DNA of 45,400 bases, from assembly GCA_014361205.1 (NCBI GenBank), contig JACIVZ010000004.1:1-45400 (forward strand). The letters are read 5' to 3'. The position numbers and the translations under genes are program-made. The notes under the pieces are model-generated. The model was not told the origin of the DNA, did no database searches, and saw nothing but the letters and a program-made list of their open reading frames with translations. Origin of the DNA: Methanomethylovorans sp. Lineage in GTDB: Archaea; Halobacteriota; Methanosarcinia; Methanosarcinales; Methanosarcinaceae. Below are positions 9,800-18,681 of the stretch, piece after piece. Numbering within the stretch: position 1 is the first letter of the stretch; each line of letters opens with the position of its first letter.

Positions 9800-10630
9800 A
9801 TGATAAAGAAAATAGGAATTGTATCTCGATACGACAAACATGAAGCACTTGAACTGGTAGAGAAAATAATTTCTAATTTCAGGGATGATGTTGATATATA
9901 CCTTGCTCCTCGAACAGCTGAACATCTGGGAAACAGCTATCCTTGCATGGCAATAGATTCTATGAGGGCTGCAGGCGTTGAGTTGATCATTTCAATTGGT
10001 GGAGATGGAACAGTACTTCGCACGATTTCAAAGATGGATGATCCCCTGCCTTTACTTGCTATAAATATGGGAACACTGGGTTTTTTAGTGGATGTGAAAC
10101 CTGAAGATGCCATTAAAACTATAGAAAATGTTCTTAAAGGTTTTACCTATACAGAACGCTTCAGACTTGCTGTGCAACTCAATGAAGAAAATCTTCCTTG
10201 TGCTACAAATGAACTGGTACTGATTACTTCCAGAGCTGCAAAGATATTGTCTTTCAGTATATGTGTGGATGAATCGCTGATAGATGAACTTCGTGCGGAT
10301 GGTGTGGTGATAGCAACACCAACTGGTTCAACTGCCTATGCTATGAGTGCAGGTGGTCCGATAATAGATCCCAGAGTAGATGCAATATTGATAGTGCCGC
10401 TTGCTCCATTTAAGCTTTCAGCAAGGCCATGGGTTGTACCAGGGAGCAGTAAAATAAAACTCACCATGACAACCCCTGAAAAAGAAGCTGCTATTGTAAT
10501 TGATGGACAGCATACATATCATATTCATGAAAAAGATGTTATAACACTCAGTAAGGCTAAAAATCCAGCACGTTTTGTGAAAATGAATATAGATGGTTTC
10601 TATGAGAAAGTGAAAAACAAGCTTGCTTGA
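9800..10630 (+). CDS. nadK: NAD kinase
   Basis: Phosphorylates NAD to NADP with ATP or polyphosphate. The 276-residue protein shows the family signatures GGDGTVLR, NMGTLGFL and TPTGSTAYAMSAGGPI, which bind the nucleotide and catalyse transfer. A longer in-frame reading from 9731 only reads through the end of the phosphatase gene; the ATG at 9800, one base after the phosphatase stop, matches the family start. The downstream 131 bases hold a small hairpin and the promoter of the homocitrate synthase gene. Confidence 0.92.
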   Translation: MIKKIGIVSRYDKHEALELVEKIISNFRDDVDIYLAPRTAEHLGNSYPCMAIDSMRAAGVELIISIGGDGTVLRTISKMDDPLPLLAINMGTLGFLVDVKPEDAIKTIENVLKGFTYTERFRLAVQLNEENLPCATNELVLITSRAAKILSFSICVDESLIDELRADGVVIATPTGSTAYAMSAGGPIIDPRVDAILIVPLAPFKLSARPWVVPGSSKIKLTMTTPEKEAAIVIDGQHTYHIHEKDVITLSKAKNPARFVKMNIDGFYEKVKNKLA

Positions 10631-10677
10631 TTTTTAGTTTACGGGAAGTTGTCTACCTGTCACTTTACGTATAATGC

Positions 10678-10695
10678 TTTCGCTTGAATGCGAAA
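10678..10695. terminator. Hairpin between nadK and the homocitrate synthase gene
   Basis: TTTCGC and GCGAAA form a perfect 6-bp stem around the loop TTGAAT, followed by an A/T-rich run. It may end the gap-suhB-nadK transcript or be an operator just upstream of the next TATA-like sequence (10698-10707 or 10722-10731). The lack of a clean T tract makes the terminator reading uncertain. Confidence 0.35.
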
Positions 10696-10761
10696 AATAT
10701 ATTTAATATACTAACACATTTAAATTATATAAACTGAAGATCATTTTGAAGTGATAAATAT

Positions 10762-11931
10762 ATGTTAACAAAAGATTATTCAAGGAATGAACTGATACAG
10801 TTTCTTGATATCAAACCTCTTGATATAGAAATTTGTGATGTTACATTGCGCGATGGTGAACAGACACCTGGAGTGGTTTTTACAAAAGAGGAAAAAATGG
10901 ATATTGCAACTGAGCTGGATTCAATTGGAATTGAAATAATAGAATCAGGCTTTCCCGTTGTATCTCATACTGAAAAAGAAATTGTAAAAGAGATCGCCCA
11001 TATGGGACTCAATGCCAAAACATGCTGTCTGGCACGGGCAAGGGTTAGTGATGTAGAAATAGCTCTTGAATGTGATGTGGATTTTGTAAGTATTTTTATT
11101 GCAATGTCAGAACTGCATCTTAAGCACAAATATCACAAAAGCTATGAAGAGATGTTTGGACTTGCTATGGAAGCTGTACAATATGCCAAGGATCACGGTC
11201 TTGGTGTAAGATTTGCTGCTGAGGATGGAAGCAGGACAGACATAGAAACACTTAAAAGAGCGTTTCTTGATGCAGAAGAATATAGAGTAAACTATGTAAG
11301 TATTGCAGATACAATTGGAATCCTTAATCCAAGTACTACTTACTACTTAATCAATGAACTAAAAAAAGTTATAAAGACGCCAGTATGCATCCATTGCCAT
11401 GATGATCTTGGAATGGCCACAGCTAATACACTGGCAGCTGCAGAAGCTGGCGCTAAACAATTGCATACAACTGTCAATGGTATTGGAGAAAGGGCAGGTA
11501 ACGCTTCTCTTGAAGAAGTACTTGTGGCCCTTAGAGTTCAATATGGCATTGAGAGATATGATACACAAAAGCTAACTGCTCTTTCAAAAAAAGTAGAGAA
11601 ATATTCTGGCATTAAGCCAGGTGTGACAAAAGCTATCATTGGAGAACATGCATTTTCTCATGAATCTGGTATTCATGTGTGTGCTATTCTTGAAGAACCT
11701 CGAACCTATGAACTTTTCTCTCCTGAAATGGTAGGTGGACAACGCCGTCTTATCGTGGGTAAACATACAGGTATCAAAGCATTAAAGGGCATTGTCAAGA
11801 GTATGGGGTATGACCTTAGTGATGAAGCCCTGTCTGAACTGATCGGGAAGGTTAAAAACAGTGCAGAAACAAAATATGGGATCACAAGCGAAAGATTGGA
11901 AGAAATGATTAACGAAATCAAAAAATGCTGA
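10762..11931 (+). CDS. aksA: Homocitrate synthase family protein (AksA-like)
   Basis: Claisen-type condensing enzyme of the isopropylmalate/homocitrate/citramalate synthase family, 389 residues. TIM-barrel motifs are DVTLRDGEQTPGV near residue 26 (metal and 2-oxoacid binding), SIADTIGILNP, and the metal-binding HCHDDLGMATANT; GIGERAGNASLEE follows. The protein ends after the first accessory subdomain and lacks the long C-terminal regulatory domain of leucine-pathway LeuA, the length expected for AksA or homocitrate synthase. In methanogens AksA starts the 2-oxosuberate route to coenzyme B and biotin-like precursors. Citramalate synthase or NifV remain possible. GAAGTGAT precedes the ATG. Confidence 0.75.
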   Translation: MLTKDYSRNELIQFLDIKPLDIEICDVTLRDGEQTPGVVFTKEEKMDIATELDSIGIEIIESGFPVVSHTEKEIVKEIAHMGLNAKTCCLARARVSDVEIALECDVDFVSIFIAMSELHLKHKYHKSYEEMFGLAMEAVQYAKDHGLGVRFAAEDGSRTDIETLKRAFLDAEEYRVNYVSIADTIGILNPSTTYYLINELKKVIKTPVCIHCHDDLGMATANTLAAAEAGAKQLHTTVNGIGERAGNASLEEVLVALRVQYGIERYDTQKLTALSKKVEKYSGIKPGVTKAIIGEHAFSHESGIHVCAILEEPRTYELFSPEMVGGQRRLIVGKHTGIKALKGIVKSMGYDLSDEALSELIGKVKNSAETKYGITSERLEEMINEIKKC

Positions 11932-11951
11932 CTTCTTACAATTCTCTCCAT

Positions 11952-12515
11952 TTATTCTGGTATTGCCTCTATTTTTTCACTATTTTGCGAACTTTCAGAT
12001 GTGTAATCATATAAATCATCATCTGAGAGGTTCATTTGATTATTCTCGAGGATAATAACGTAATCCGCTGAGTTCCTGAGAGCAGCAGAGAAACCTGGTT
12101 CCACTCCAAATAAGATAGTTTCTTTTCCATTCTCATTCGCTTTGTTTAAGAGAGGTTTAAAGTCAGCATCCCTTGTAACAAGAGCAAGAGTATCAATGGT
12201 AGGGTTAAAAACAAGTTCCATTCCTTCCACTGCAAGACGTACATCTACATCACTTGAACAAATTATAGGTTCAAAGCCATTGTTCTCAATGGCCTCTACA
12301 AGTTTATCAGAAGCATATTGGTTGAGGAAGACCCTGCCTACTTTCACATTGCCATACTCTTTCAACACATCCCTTATTTCTTCAAGATTCACATTGAATT
12401 CTTTTCGAAGAACATTAGGACCATCGACAAGAAGACCAATCCTCCTCCTTCCTACCTCTTTTTTTGTGCTGAGATACCTGACAATGGAATTCAATCCAGT
12501 CTTTACATTTTGCAT
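11952..12515 (-). CDS. NYN-domain protein (TIGR00288 family)
   Basis: A 187-residue protein of the archaeal TIGR00288/LabA-like group with a NYN (PIN-like) domain, predicted to bind or cut RNA. Candidate acidic active-site residues appear in LLVDGPNVLR near residue 30, SSDVDVRLAVEGM near 90 and VTRDADFKPLL near 115, the usual order for this fold. The last 30 residues are acidic and likely disordered. The gene is convergent with aksA, with 20 bases between stops. RNA substrate unknown; the fold assignment is firm, the nuclease activity inferred. Confidence 0.8.
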   Translation of the reverse strand: MQNVKTGLNSIVRYLSTKKEVGRRRIGLLVDGPNVLRKEFNVNLEEIRDVLKEYGNVKVGRVFLNQYASDKLVEAIENNGFEPIICSSDVDVRLAVEGMELVFNPTIDTLALVTRDADFKPLLNKANENGKETILFGVEPGFSAALRNSADYVIILENNQMNLSDDDLYDYTSESSQNSEKIEAIPE

Positions 12516-12636
12516 AATGTCCTCACTCTTTATAGTTACCTTATGATAACTATCTAATTAGAAGTATTATGAGCCAATTGATTTTTATAGTTTTGTGTAC
12601 CCTTCTCTTCAATTTAAAACGATATATAAAATGTTT

Positions 12637-13071
12637 TTAAAGAATTTCAGCCATTGTTGTTTTTTTTACATCACTTTTATATGATACCGACTCTACGAGC
12701 CTGAAATAATTTATCATTCTCTGTTTCTCTCTTTTGCGTGTATAGACAATTTCTCCACCGTTTTCATTATATATTTCCAAAACTTCCTTGAATTGTTCAA
12801 GCTCAGTTTCAGAAAGTTCTATAAAACTTATACCATCAAGCAACCAATTATATACTTCAAGAAGGATCACTTCACGCACTCTTTTTAAACCTGTGGTTTC
12901 CGCGTAATCATGTTTATATACGGTTCTTTTCAGTTGAGGTGACCAGCCTGCAAACACTTCATGCTTATCGATAAAAGTAATAGGAATAACTTCACCTTCA
13001 ACAGGTTTTGGATAAGTTGTTTTTAAGTGCTTAAGACGTTGCAGGTCATCACCTTCAATAATAATCATCAT
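12637..13071 (-). CDS. Unknown cytoplasmic protein overlapping the rhomboid gene
   Basis: I do not recognise this 144-residue protein. It has no signal peptide or membrane segment. The N-terminal half is beta-rich (IIIEGDDL, EGEVIPITFIDK), the C-terminal half is helical and charged, with a Lys/Arg-rich stretch near residue 115 (TRKREKQRM) that could contact nucleic acid. Its start lies inside the last 17 bases of the rhomboid gene, so the two are probably translated together. Another ATG 3 bases later is an equal start candidate; no strong ribosome binding site is seen, which agrees with translational coupling. Confidence 0.6.
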   Translation of the reverse strand: MMIIIEGDDLQRLKHLKTTYPKPVEGEVIPITFIDKHEVFAGWSPQLKRTVYKHDYAETTGLKRVREVILLEVYNWLLDGISFIELSETELEQFKEVLEIYNENGGEIVYTRKREKQRMINYFRLVESVSYKSDVKKTTMAEIL

Positions 13072-13924
13072 ATATCATATTATATTTCTTAGTATTTTTG
13101 ATCCTCAATCCCAAGAACAGACCTATTAAAATCCCACTAAGATGTGCAGTATGCGCCACCATGTCATTTGATCCTATCAAAGCAAAGTCCAACAATGCAA
13201 AGAGTAAGAGTGCATATTTTATTTGCATTGGTATGAAATACACATAAACCTTTAAATCCGGCGCAAGTACTGTAAGTGTTGCAAAAACACCAAGAATAGC
13301 ACCGCTGGCGCCCACTACTGCTGAGAAAGGATTTGAAACTGTCAATACATATCCTAACGCTGCAACAATTCCAGAAATGAAGTATACCAACAAGAAAGTT
13401 CGATTACCTACACGATATTCCAATTCACGCCCGAAGAAAAAGAGAACAAGCATATTGAAGAATAGGTGACCGAAATCTACATGCAGGAACATGTGAGTGA
13501 TTATAGTCCATGGCATTGTTGTCATATATGCAGGAGTAAGTTTAAAAAAATTAAAAAATGAAGGCCCTATTAAAATGTTTCCAATAAAAAACGAAATCAG
13601 GCATATATAGATAATAGTCATGGAAGGACTTGTTTTCATTGAGTTCATAATAATTCTCCAAGTATTTTTTATTGTGCCTTTTAAAGCTTGCTTTAATGTT
13701 GTAAGAAGTATTCCTTTGAAGACATGGGAATTATAATCAGTATTTTTGTTGTTTTTTCTTCCATAATATCCCGGATAACGCTGATTGAATTCCAGGCCTT
13801 CACATGCATGCTGTTCTGGTAACCTATGTGCTGCGCAAAAATTCTTGCCGCAATACCTACATGTGAAAAGAAAAAATTCTTTTTTGCCGCATATCCAGCA
13901 ACTTTCATCTTCAGTGTTTGCCAA
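13055..13924 (-). CDS. Rhomboid intramembrane serine protease with N-terminal AN1 zinc finger
   Basis: Membrane-embedded protease of 289 residues that cuts transmembrane segments. Residues 9-41 form an AN1-type zinc finger (C9, C12, C22, C25, C30, H33, H39, C41). After a basic linker come about six membrane segments. The rhomboid catalytic dyad is S207 in VGASGAILG and H261 in AHTAHLSG; H144 and the HMFLHVDFGHLFFNM stretch match the conserved second segment. The soluble zinc finger would face the cytoplasm. The fusion may recruit a ubiquitin-like or other partner, as AN1 fingers do in eukaryotes, but that is inference. Confidence 0.88.
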   Translation of the reverse strand: MANTEDESCWICGKKEFFLFTCRYCGKNFCAAHRLPEQHACEGLEFNQRYPGYYGRKNNKNTDYNSHVFKGILLTTLKQALKGTIKNTWRIIMNSMKTSPSMTIIYICLISFFIGNILIGPSFFNFFKLTPAYMTTMPWTIITHMFLHVDFGHLFFNMLVLFFFGRELEYRVGNRTFLLVYFISGIVAALGYVLTVSNPFSAVVGASGAILGVFATLTVLAPDLKVYVYFIPMQIKYALLLFALLDFALIGSNDMVAHTAHLSGILIGLFLGLRIKNTKKYNMIYDDYY

Positions 13925-14280
13925 ATTATCCTCTATCTACGTATAGACACATAAAATAAAACAGTTTCTAAAATAAAAATACCAATTTCATCATGTATCA
14001 TCAAGAATAATCATGATATTTGCGGAAACTTTATAAGACAATATCACCTAATCGGATTCGAAATTTATTGCAATTCCTTTTTTAAATTGGTTTGTTAGAT
14101 TATATCATCCATCATTTATCACAAACAATCGTGATAAATAGGGGAATATTTTTATAGTGGCTTGTTCATTAGGATGCAAGTAACACTCCTATAAAAGTAT
14201 TACGCTATGTATGATTTGTAACAATAATTGCTATAAATTAAATCATAAGTATGCAGTGGGATATAAGGAGGGCAAAACAC
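13925..14280 (+). promoter_or_regulatory. Control region and leader of the cdh operon
   Basis: A 356-base gap with no gene. It holds six TATCAY half-sites (13996-14001, 14013-14018 reversed, 14042-14047, 14103-14108, 14117-14122, 14131-14136 reversed). Two of them belong to a perfect 9-bp inverted repeat at 14114-14122 and 14131-14139. A TATA-like TTTTTATAG follows at 14149-14157, and a second, CCTATAAAAG, at 14189-14198. Downstream lies a leader hairpin (14210-14247) and the ribosome binding site AAGGAGGG at 14265-14272. Long regulatory leaders have been described for cdh in Methanosarcina, which fits. The left edge also serves the divergent rhomboid gene. Confidence 0.6.
14210..14247 (+). 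promoter_or_regulatory. Leader hairpin upstream of cdhA
   Basis: TATGATTT (14210-14217) pairs perfectly with AAATCATA (14240-14247) around a 22-base loop, 18 bases before the AAGGAGGG ribosome binding site. It would lie in the mRNA leader if transcription starts at the 14149 TATA box. A role in attenuation or mRNA stability is inference. Confidence 0.4.
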
Positions 14281-16695
14281 ATGAATAAAATATCCACAGG
14301 AAAGTTTTCCATTGAAGATTTGGAGAATGTCCAGATTACGATCAACAATATAGTGGGTGCCATTGAGACAAAAGCTGAAGAAGAAGGAATAGAGATAGGA
14401 CCAACTCCTAAACCGGGTATCTCCGCTCTTAGGGAATGGGACTACAAATTGCTGTCCCGTTATCAGCCAGTATATACTCCTGTCTGTGACCAATGCTGTT
14501 ACTGTACATTTGGTAAATGTGACCTTGGTGGTAACAAGGAAGGAGCATGCGGAATAAACATGGCAGCTCATCAGGCAAGAGAATTCCTTCTTCGGGTAAT
14601 CACCGGTGCTGCTGCTCATTCTGGACATGGAAGACATATATTACATCACCTTATCGAAATACACGGGCGAGATCATCCAATAGATGTTGGACCTTCAAAT
14701 CTGCTTGCTCCAAATACGCAGCTTGTAACTGGAATAATACCCAAAACGCTGGGAGACCTTGAAACAGTTATGGATTATGTAGAAGAGCAGCTTACACAGT
14801 TACTTGCGACAATCCATATGGGACAAGAAGGTTCTGCTCTTGATTTTGAATCAAAGGCTCTGCATGGAGGAATGCTTGATCATGTAGGCATGGAAGTTTC
14901 CGACATTGCTCAGGTCTCATGTATGGGAATGCCAAAATCCGATCCGGAAACTCCTCTTGCCGAAATTGGGATGGGATGCATAGATTCCACAAAGCCTGTA
15001 CTTCTGGTGATTGGGCATAACGTAGCAGGTGTTACATATATTATGGACTATATGAAAGAACATAACCTGGAAGATAAAATAGAGCTTGCAGGTCTTTGCT
15101 GCACTGCCATTGATATGACACGATATAAGACAGACAAACGTAGCCAACCCAGAGCTAAAGTTATTGGTACCCTTGCAAAAGAACTGAAAATGATTCGTTC
15201 AGCTGCTCCAGATGTTATTGTGGTGGATGAGCAATGTGTCAGAGCTGATGTCCTGGATGAAGCCAAGAGATTGTTTATACCTGTGATAACCACCAATGAA
15301 AAAATCATGTATGGGCTACCTAATAGATCTAATGATAGTGCTGACAGGATCATTGAAGATCTTTCCTCGGGTAAAGAAGCAGGGGCTTTGATACTTGATT
15401 TTGATTTGCTTGGGGAAGTAGCTCCACGCCTTGCCATGAAGATGGCACCTATAAGAGAGGCAAAGGGTATCAAATCCCTTCCTTCGGAAGAAGAGATGAA
15501 AACATTGACTGCTGCATGTGTACAATGTGGTGCATGCGAAGTCGTATGCCCCAATAACCTGCCTATAATGAACGCTATGAAGGCAGCAGTTGAAGGAGAT
15601 CTTACAAAGTTTGAGAAACTTCATGATCATTGTATAGCGTGCGGACGCTGTGATCCTGTCTGCCCCAAAGATATTCCAATTCTTAATGTAATAGAAAAGG
15701 CTGCACAGAAGGTAATCCGCGAAGAAAAAGGAAAAATGAGAGCAGGCAGAGGGCAGATAAGTGATCCTGAGATCCGTGAAGAAGGCGTCAACCTTGTAAT
15801 GGGCACAACACCTGGTATTGTGGCAATGGTTGGTTGTTCAAATTACCCAGAAGGTACTAAAGATTTATATACTGTCGCCAATGAGATGCTGCAACGGAAC
15901 TATATTGTAGTAATGTCCGGGTGTTCTGCCATGGATCTGGGTATGTATAAAGATGAAGACGGGCAGACTTTGTATGAGAAATATCCCGCTAAATTTCTGG
16001 CAGGTAATCTTATAAATGTAGGTTCTTGTGTATCCAACTCACATATTACAGGCACTGCAATCAAAGTAGCTGCCATATTTGCCCAACGGAACATTACAGG
16101 TAATTATGAGGAAATTGCAGACTATATCATGAACCGTATAGGTGCAGTTGGTGTGGCATGGGGTGCCTATTCCCAAAAAGCTTCATCCATTGCTACAGGC
16201 TGCAACAGGCTGGGCATACCCGTAATAGTAGGACCACATGGCTCCAAATACAGACGGGCACTTATAGGCAGACCCTATAATGAACAGGACTGGAAAGTAT
16301 ACGATGCACGTAATGGAGAGGAAATGCCCATACCTGCCTCACCTGAATTCCTGCTTACAACAGCAGAGACTATTGAAGAACTCATGCCCATGATCGCCAA
16401 AAACTGTATCAGGCCAAGCGATAACAATATGGGACGCATGATCAAGCTCACTCACTATATAGAACTTAGCCAGAAATATCTGGGACACATGCCTGAAGAC
16501 TGGTACAAGTTCGTAAGGACAGAAACAGATCTACCACTGGCAAAACGTGAGGAATTACTGAAGATTCTGGAACAAGAGCACGGATGGGAAATTGATTGGA
16601 AGAGGAAGAAAATCATCTCGGGTCCGATTATGAAAATGGACGTGTCTGCACAACCTACCAATGTTAAGAGGCTATGCAAGGAGAGTGTATGCTGA
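14281..16695 (+). CDS. cdhA: CO dehydrogenase/acetyl-CoA synthase alpha subunit
   Basis: Large catalytic subunit of the nickel-iron CO dehydrogenase component, oxidising CO or reducing CO2 in acetyl-CoA cleavage or synthesis. With the start at 14281 it is 804 residues, the usual length; an in-frame ATG at 14251 lacks the AAGGAGGG ribosome binding site found 8 bases before 14281. Visible are the N-terminal cluster cysteines in [17 protein letters not shown], two ferredoxin-like 4Fe-4S motifs ([14 protein letters not shown] and [14 protein letters not shown]) near residues 410-470, and C-cluster region cysteines in SGCSAMD and [11 protein letters not shown]. First gene of the operon, overlapping cdhB by one base. 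Confidence 0.96.
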   Translation: MNKISTGKFSIEDLENVQITINNIVGAIETKAEEEGIEIGPTPKPGISALREWDYKLLSRYQPVYTPVCDQCCYCTFGKCDLGGNKEGACGINMAAHQAREFLLRVITGAAAHSGHGRHILHHLIEIHGRDHPIDVGPSNLLAPNTQLVTGIIPKTLGDLETVMDYVEEQLTQLLATIHMGQEGSALDFESKALHGGMLDHVGMEVSDIAQVSCMGMPKSDPETPLAEIGMGCIDSTKPVLLVIGHNVAGVTYIMDYMKEHNLEDKIELAGLCCTAIDMTRYKTDKRSQPRAKVIGTLAKELKMIRSAAPDVIVVDEQCVRADVLDEAKRLFIPVITTNEKIMYGLPNRSNDSADRIIEDLSSGKEAGALILDFDLLGEVAPRLAMKMAPIREAKGIKSLPSEEEMKTLTAACVQCGACEVVCPNNLPIMNAMKAAVEGDLTKFEKLHDHCIACGRCDPVCPKDIPILNVIEKAAQKVIREEKGKMRAGRGQISDPEIREEGVNLVMGTTPGIVAMVGCSNYPEGTKDLYTVANEMLQRNYIVVMSGCSAMDLGMYKDEDGQTLYEKYPAKFLAGNLINVGSCVSNSHITGTAIKVAAIFAQRNITGNYEEIADYIMNRIGAVGVAWGAYSQKASSIATGCNRLGIPVIVGPHGSKYRRALIGRPYNEQDWKVYDARNGEEMPIPASPEFLLTTAETIEELMPMIAKNCIRPSDNNMGRMIKLTHYIELSQKYLGHMPEDWYKFVRTETDLPLAKREELLKILEQEHGWEIDWKRKKIISGPIMKMDVSAQPTNVKRLCKESVC

Positions 16696-17204
16696 TGGTA
16701 GACACTACAAAAAATACAATGGTACATACCACCTGGGGAACCAGAAGTGCAAAACCTGTACAGCCATTAGTAGCTGCCAAACTTATTTCTAAAGCCAAGA
16801 GACCCCTTCTGGTTGTTGGTTCTGAAATTCTTGAAAGCGATGTGCTTTCCAAAGCAATTGCTTTGGGAAAAAAAGGTCTGCAGATTGCTGCAACCGGACA
16901 TTCAATACAAGGTTTCAAGAATCAGGAAGTAAATGCAAAATACATTAATATTCATTTCCTTGCACACTATCTTAGTGATAAAAACTGGAAAGGACTGGAC
17001 GGTAATGGTTCCTATGATCTGCTGATCTTCCTCGGCCACAAGTTATATTATATGGACCAGGTACTGTCAGGCATAAAGAACTTCACTGACATTAAGACAC
17101 TGGCCATAGACAGGCGTTATTCCCAGAATGCTGATATGTCTTTCGGGAACCTGAAACCTGAAGACCATCTGGCTGCACTGGATGAACTCATAGCTAACAT
17201 TTGA
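16695..17204 (+). CDS. cdhB: CO dehydrogenase/acetyl-CoA synthase epsilon subunit
   Basis: Small subunit that binds CdhA in the alpha2-epsilon2 CO dehydrogenase component; it is thought to support electron transfer to or FAD binding by the complex. The 169-residue protein shows AKRPLLVVGSEIL and the nucleotide-fold-like DLLIFLGHKLYY of the family. The start overlaps the cdhA stop as TGATG, with AAGGAGAG at 16678-16685; in-frame ATGs at 16674 and 16689 are less well placed. About 31 bases separate it from cdhC. Confidence 0.93.
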   Translation: MVDTTKNTMVHTTWGTRSAKPVQPLVAAKLISKAKRPLLVVGSEILESDVLSKAIALGKKGLQIAATGHSIQGFKNQEVNAKYINIHFLAHYLSDKNWKGLDGNGSYDLLIFLGHKLYYMDQVLSGIKNFTDIKTLAIDRRYSQNADMSFGNLKPEDHLAALDELIANI

Positions 17205-17235
17205 ATCATGAGCAAGAAATCGCGGAGAAAGTAAA

Positions 17236-18669
17236 ATGGCAGATGAATTCCCTTTTGAGATATCTCCTATGTTTGAAGGAGAAAGGATTAGAAAGGAAAA
17301 TATGTATGTTGAACTTGCCGGTCCGAAGTCCATTGGTTTTGAACTGGTAAGAGCAGCAGATATGAACGACGTGGAAGATGGCAAATTCACACTGATAGGT
17401 CCTGATCTTGCAGATATGGCTGAAGGTTCCAGATATCCTCTTGCTATGATCTACAAGATTGCAGGTGAACTGGTGGAGACTGATCTGGAATCAATAGTAG
17501 AAAGGAGAAACCATGAATTCCAGAACTATATTCAAGGTCTTATGCACCTTAACCAAAGAGATGATGTGTGGCTTAGAGTAAGCAAAGATGCTGTGAAAAA
17601 GGGACTTAATTCTTTCGAACAGATCGCAAAAGCCATCATGATGCTTTTCAAAAATGAGCTTCCATTCATAGAAAAAGTGGAAACGATATATATTACAGAT
17701 CAGGCAGAAATAGAAAAAGAGATCGAAATGGCAAGAGCTGTTTATAAGGCAAGAGATGACAGGACAAAGGGTCTGCATGATGAAGATGTAGACACATTTT
17801 ATGGTTGCACGCTATGTCAGTCTTTTGCACCAACCAATGTATGTGTGATCACACCTGACAGGATTTCCCTATGTGGTGCTATTAACTGGTTCGACGGAAG
17901 AGCAGCTGCGAAAGTGGATCCTGAAGGACCACAGTTCGCTATTGAAAAAGGGGAGCTACTTGACGCTGCATCTGGGGAGTACTCCGGTGTTAATGCTCTT
18001 GCAAAACGTTTATCGAGCGGTGAGTACGACAGGATTAAGCTGCATTCATTCTTTGAATATCCTCATACATCATGTGGTTGCTTTGAGGTAGTAGGTTTCT
18101 ACATTCCAGAAGTTGATGGTATTGGTTGGGTGGACAGAGACTTTGCAGGTACTGCCCCTAATGGTCTACAGTTCTCTACTATGGCGGGGCAGACTGGAGG
18201 AGGAAAACAGGTAGTTGGTTTCCTTGGTATAGGTGTTAACTACTTCCGTTCTCCTAAGTTTATTCAGGCTGACGGTGGCTGGGAACGGGTTGTCTGGATG
18301 CCGAATATGCTAAAACAAAAAGTAGTTGAGAGTATTCCCCAAGAGCTTAAGGATAAAATTGCAACTGAAGAGGATGTAAAAGACGTTGAGTCTTTAAAGA
18401 ACTTCCTTAAAGAAAAAGATCATCCCATTATTAAGAGATGGATAACTGAAGAGGAAGAAGCTCCTGCAGAAGAAGAAAAAGAAGAGGTCAGTGGAATTTC
18501 TCAGCCACAACTTCAGCAGCCACCTGTACAATACATTCCACAGAATATGCCATCTGGCTTTTTGCCTTCAGTGCCAATGACAGGTAGTTCCGGAAGTGGT
18601 GGCGTAAAAATAGTTCTTAAGAATGCTAAAGTTACAGTGGATAGGATAATTATCAAAAAAATAGAGTGA
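17236..18669 (+). CDS. cdhC: Acetyl-CoA synthase beta subunit (A-cluster)
   Basis: Carries the nickel-nickel-4Fe-4S A-cluster where CO, a methyl group and CoA are joined or split. The 477-residue archaeal form lacks the N-terminal CODH-binding domain of bacterial AcsB. The A-cluster cysteines are C191, C194, C203, C280 and C282, in CTLCQSFAPTNVC and HTSCGCFEV, with the same spacing as in the characterised Methanosarcina enzyme. The region from about residue 395 is acidic then Pro/Gln-rich, a flexible linker, closing with a basic beta segment. GGAG lies about 10 bases before the ATG. The cooC-like gene follows 12 bases later. Confidence 0.96.
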   Translation: MADEFPFEISPMFEGERIRKENMYVELAGPKSIGFELVRAADMNDVEDGKFTLIGPDLADMAEGSRYPLAMIYKIAGELVETDLESIVERRNHEFQNYIQGLMHLNQRDDVWLRVSKDAVKKGLNSFEQIAKAIMMLFKNELPFIEKVETIYITDQAEIEKEIEMARAVYKARDDRTKGLHDEDVDTFYGCTLCQSFAPTNVCVITPDRISLCGAINWFDGRAAAKVDPEGPQFAIEKGELLDAASGEYSGVNALAKRLSSGEYDRIKLHSFFEYPHTSCGCFEVVGFYIPEVDGIGWVDRDFAGTAPNGLQFSTMAGQTGGGKQVVGFLGIGVNYFRSPKFIQADGGWERVVWMPNMLKQKVVESIPQELKDKIATEEDVKDVESLKNFLKEKDHPIIKRWITEEEEAPAEEEKEEVSGISQPQLQQPPVQYIPQNMPSGFLPSVPMTGSSGSGGVKIVLKNAKVTVDRIIIKKIE

Positions 18670-18681
18670 CAGAGGCCGACT

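Noticed and set aside
15048-15554. A 168-codon antisense frame inside cdhA
   Set aside because: It lies opposite the iron-sulfur motif region of cdhA and has a Ser-rich composition with no family signal.
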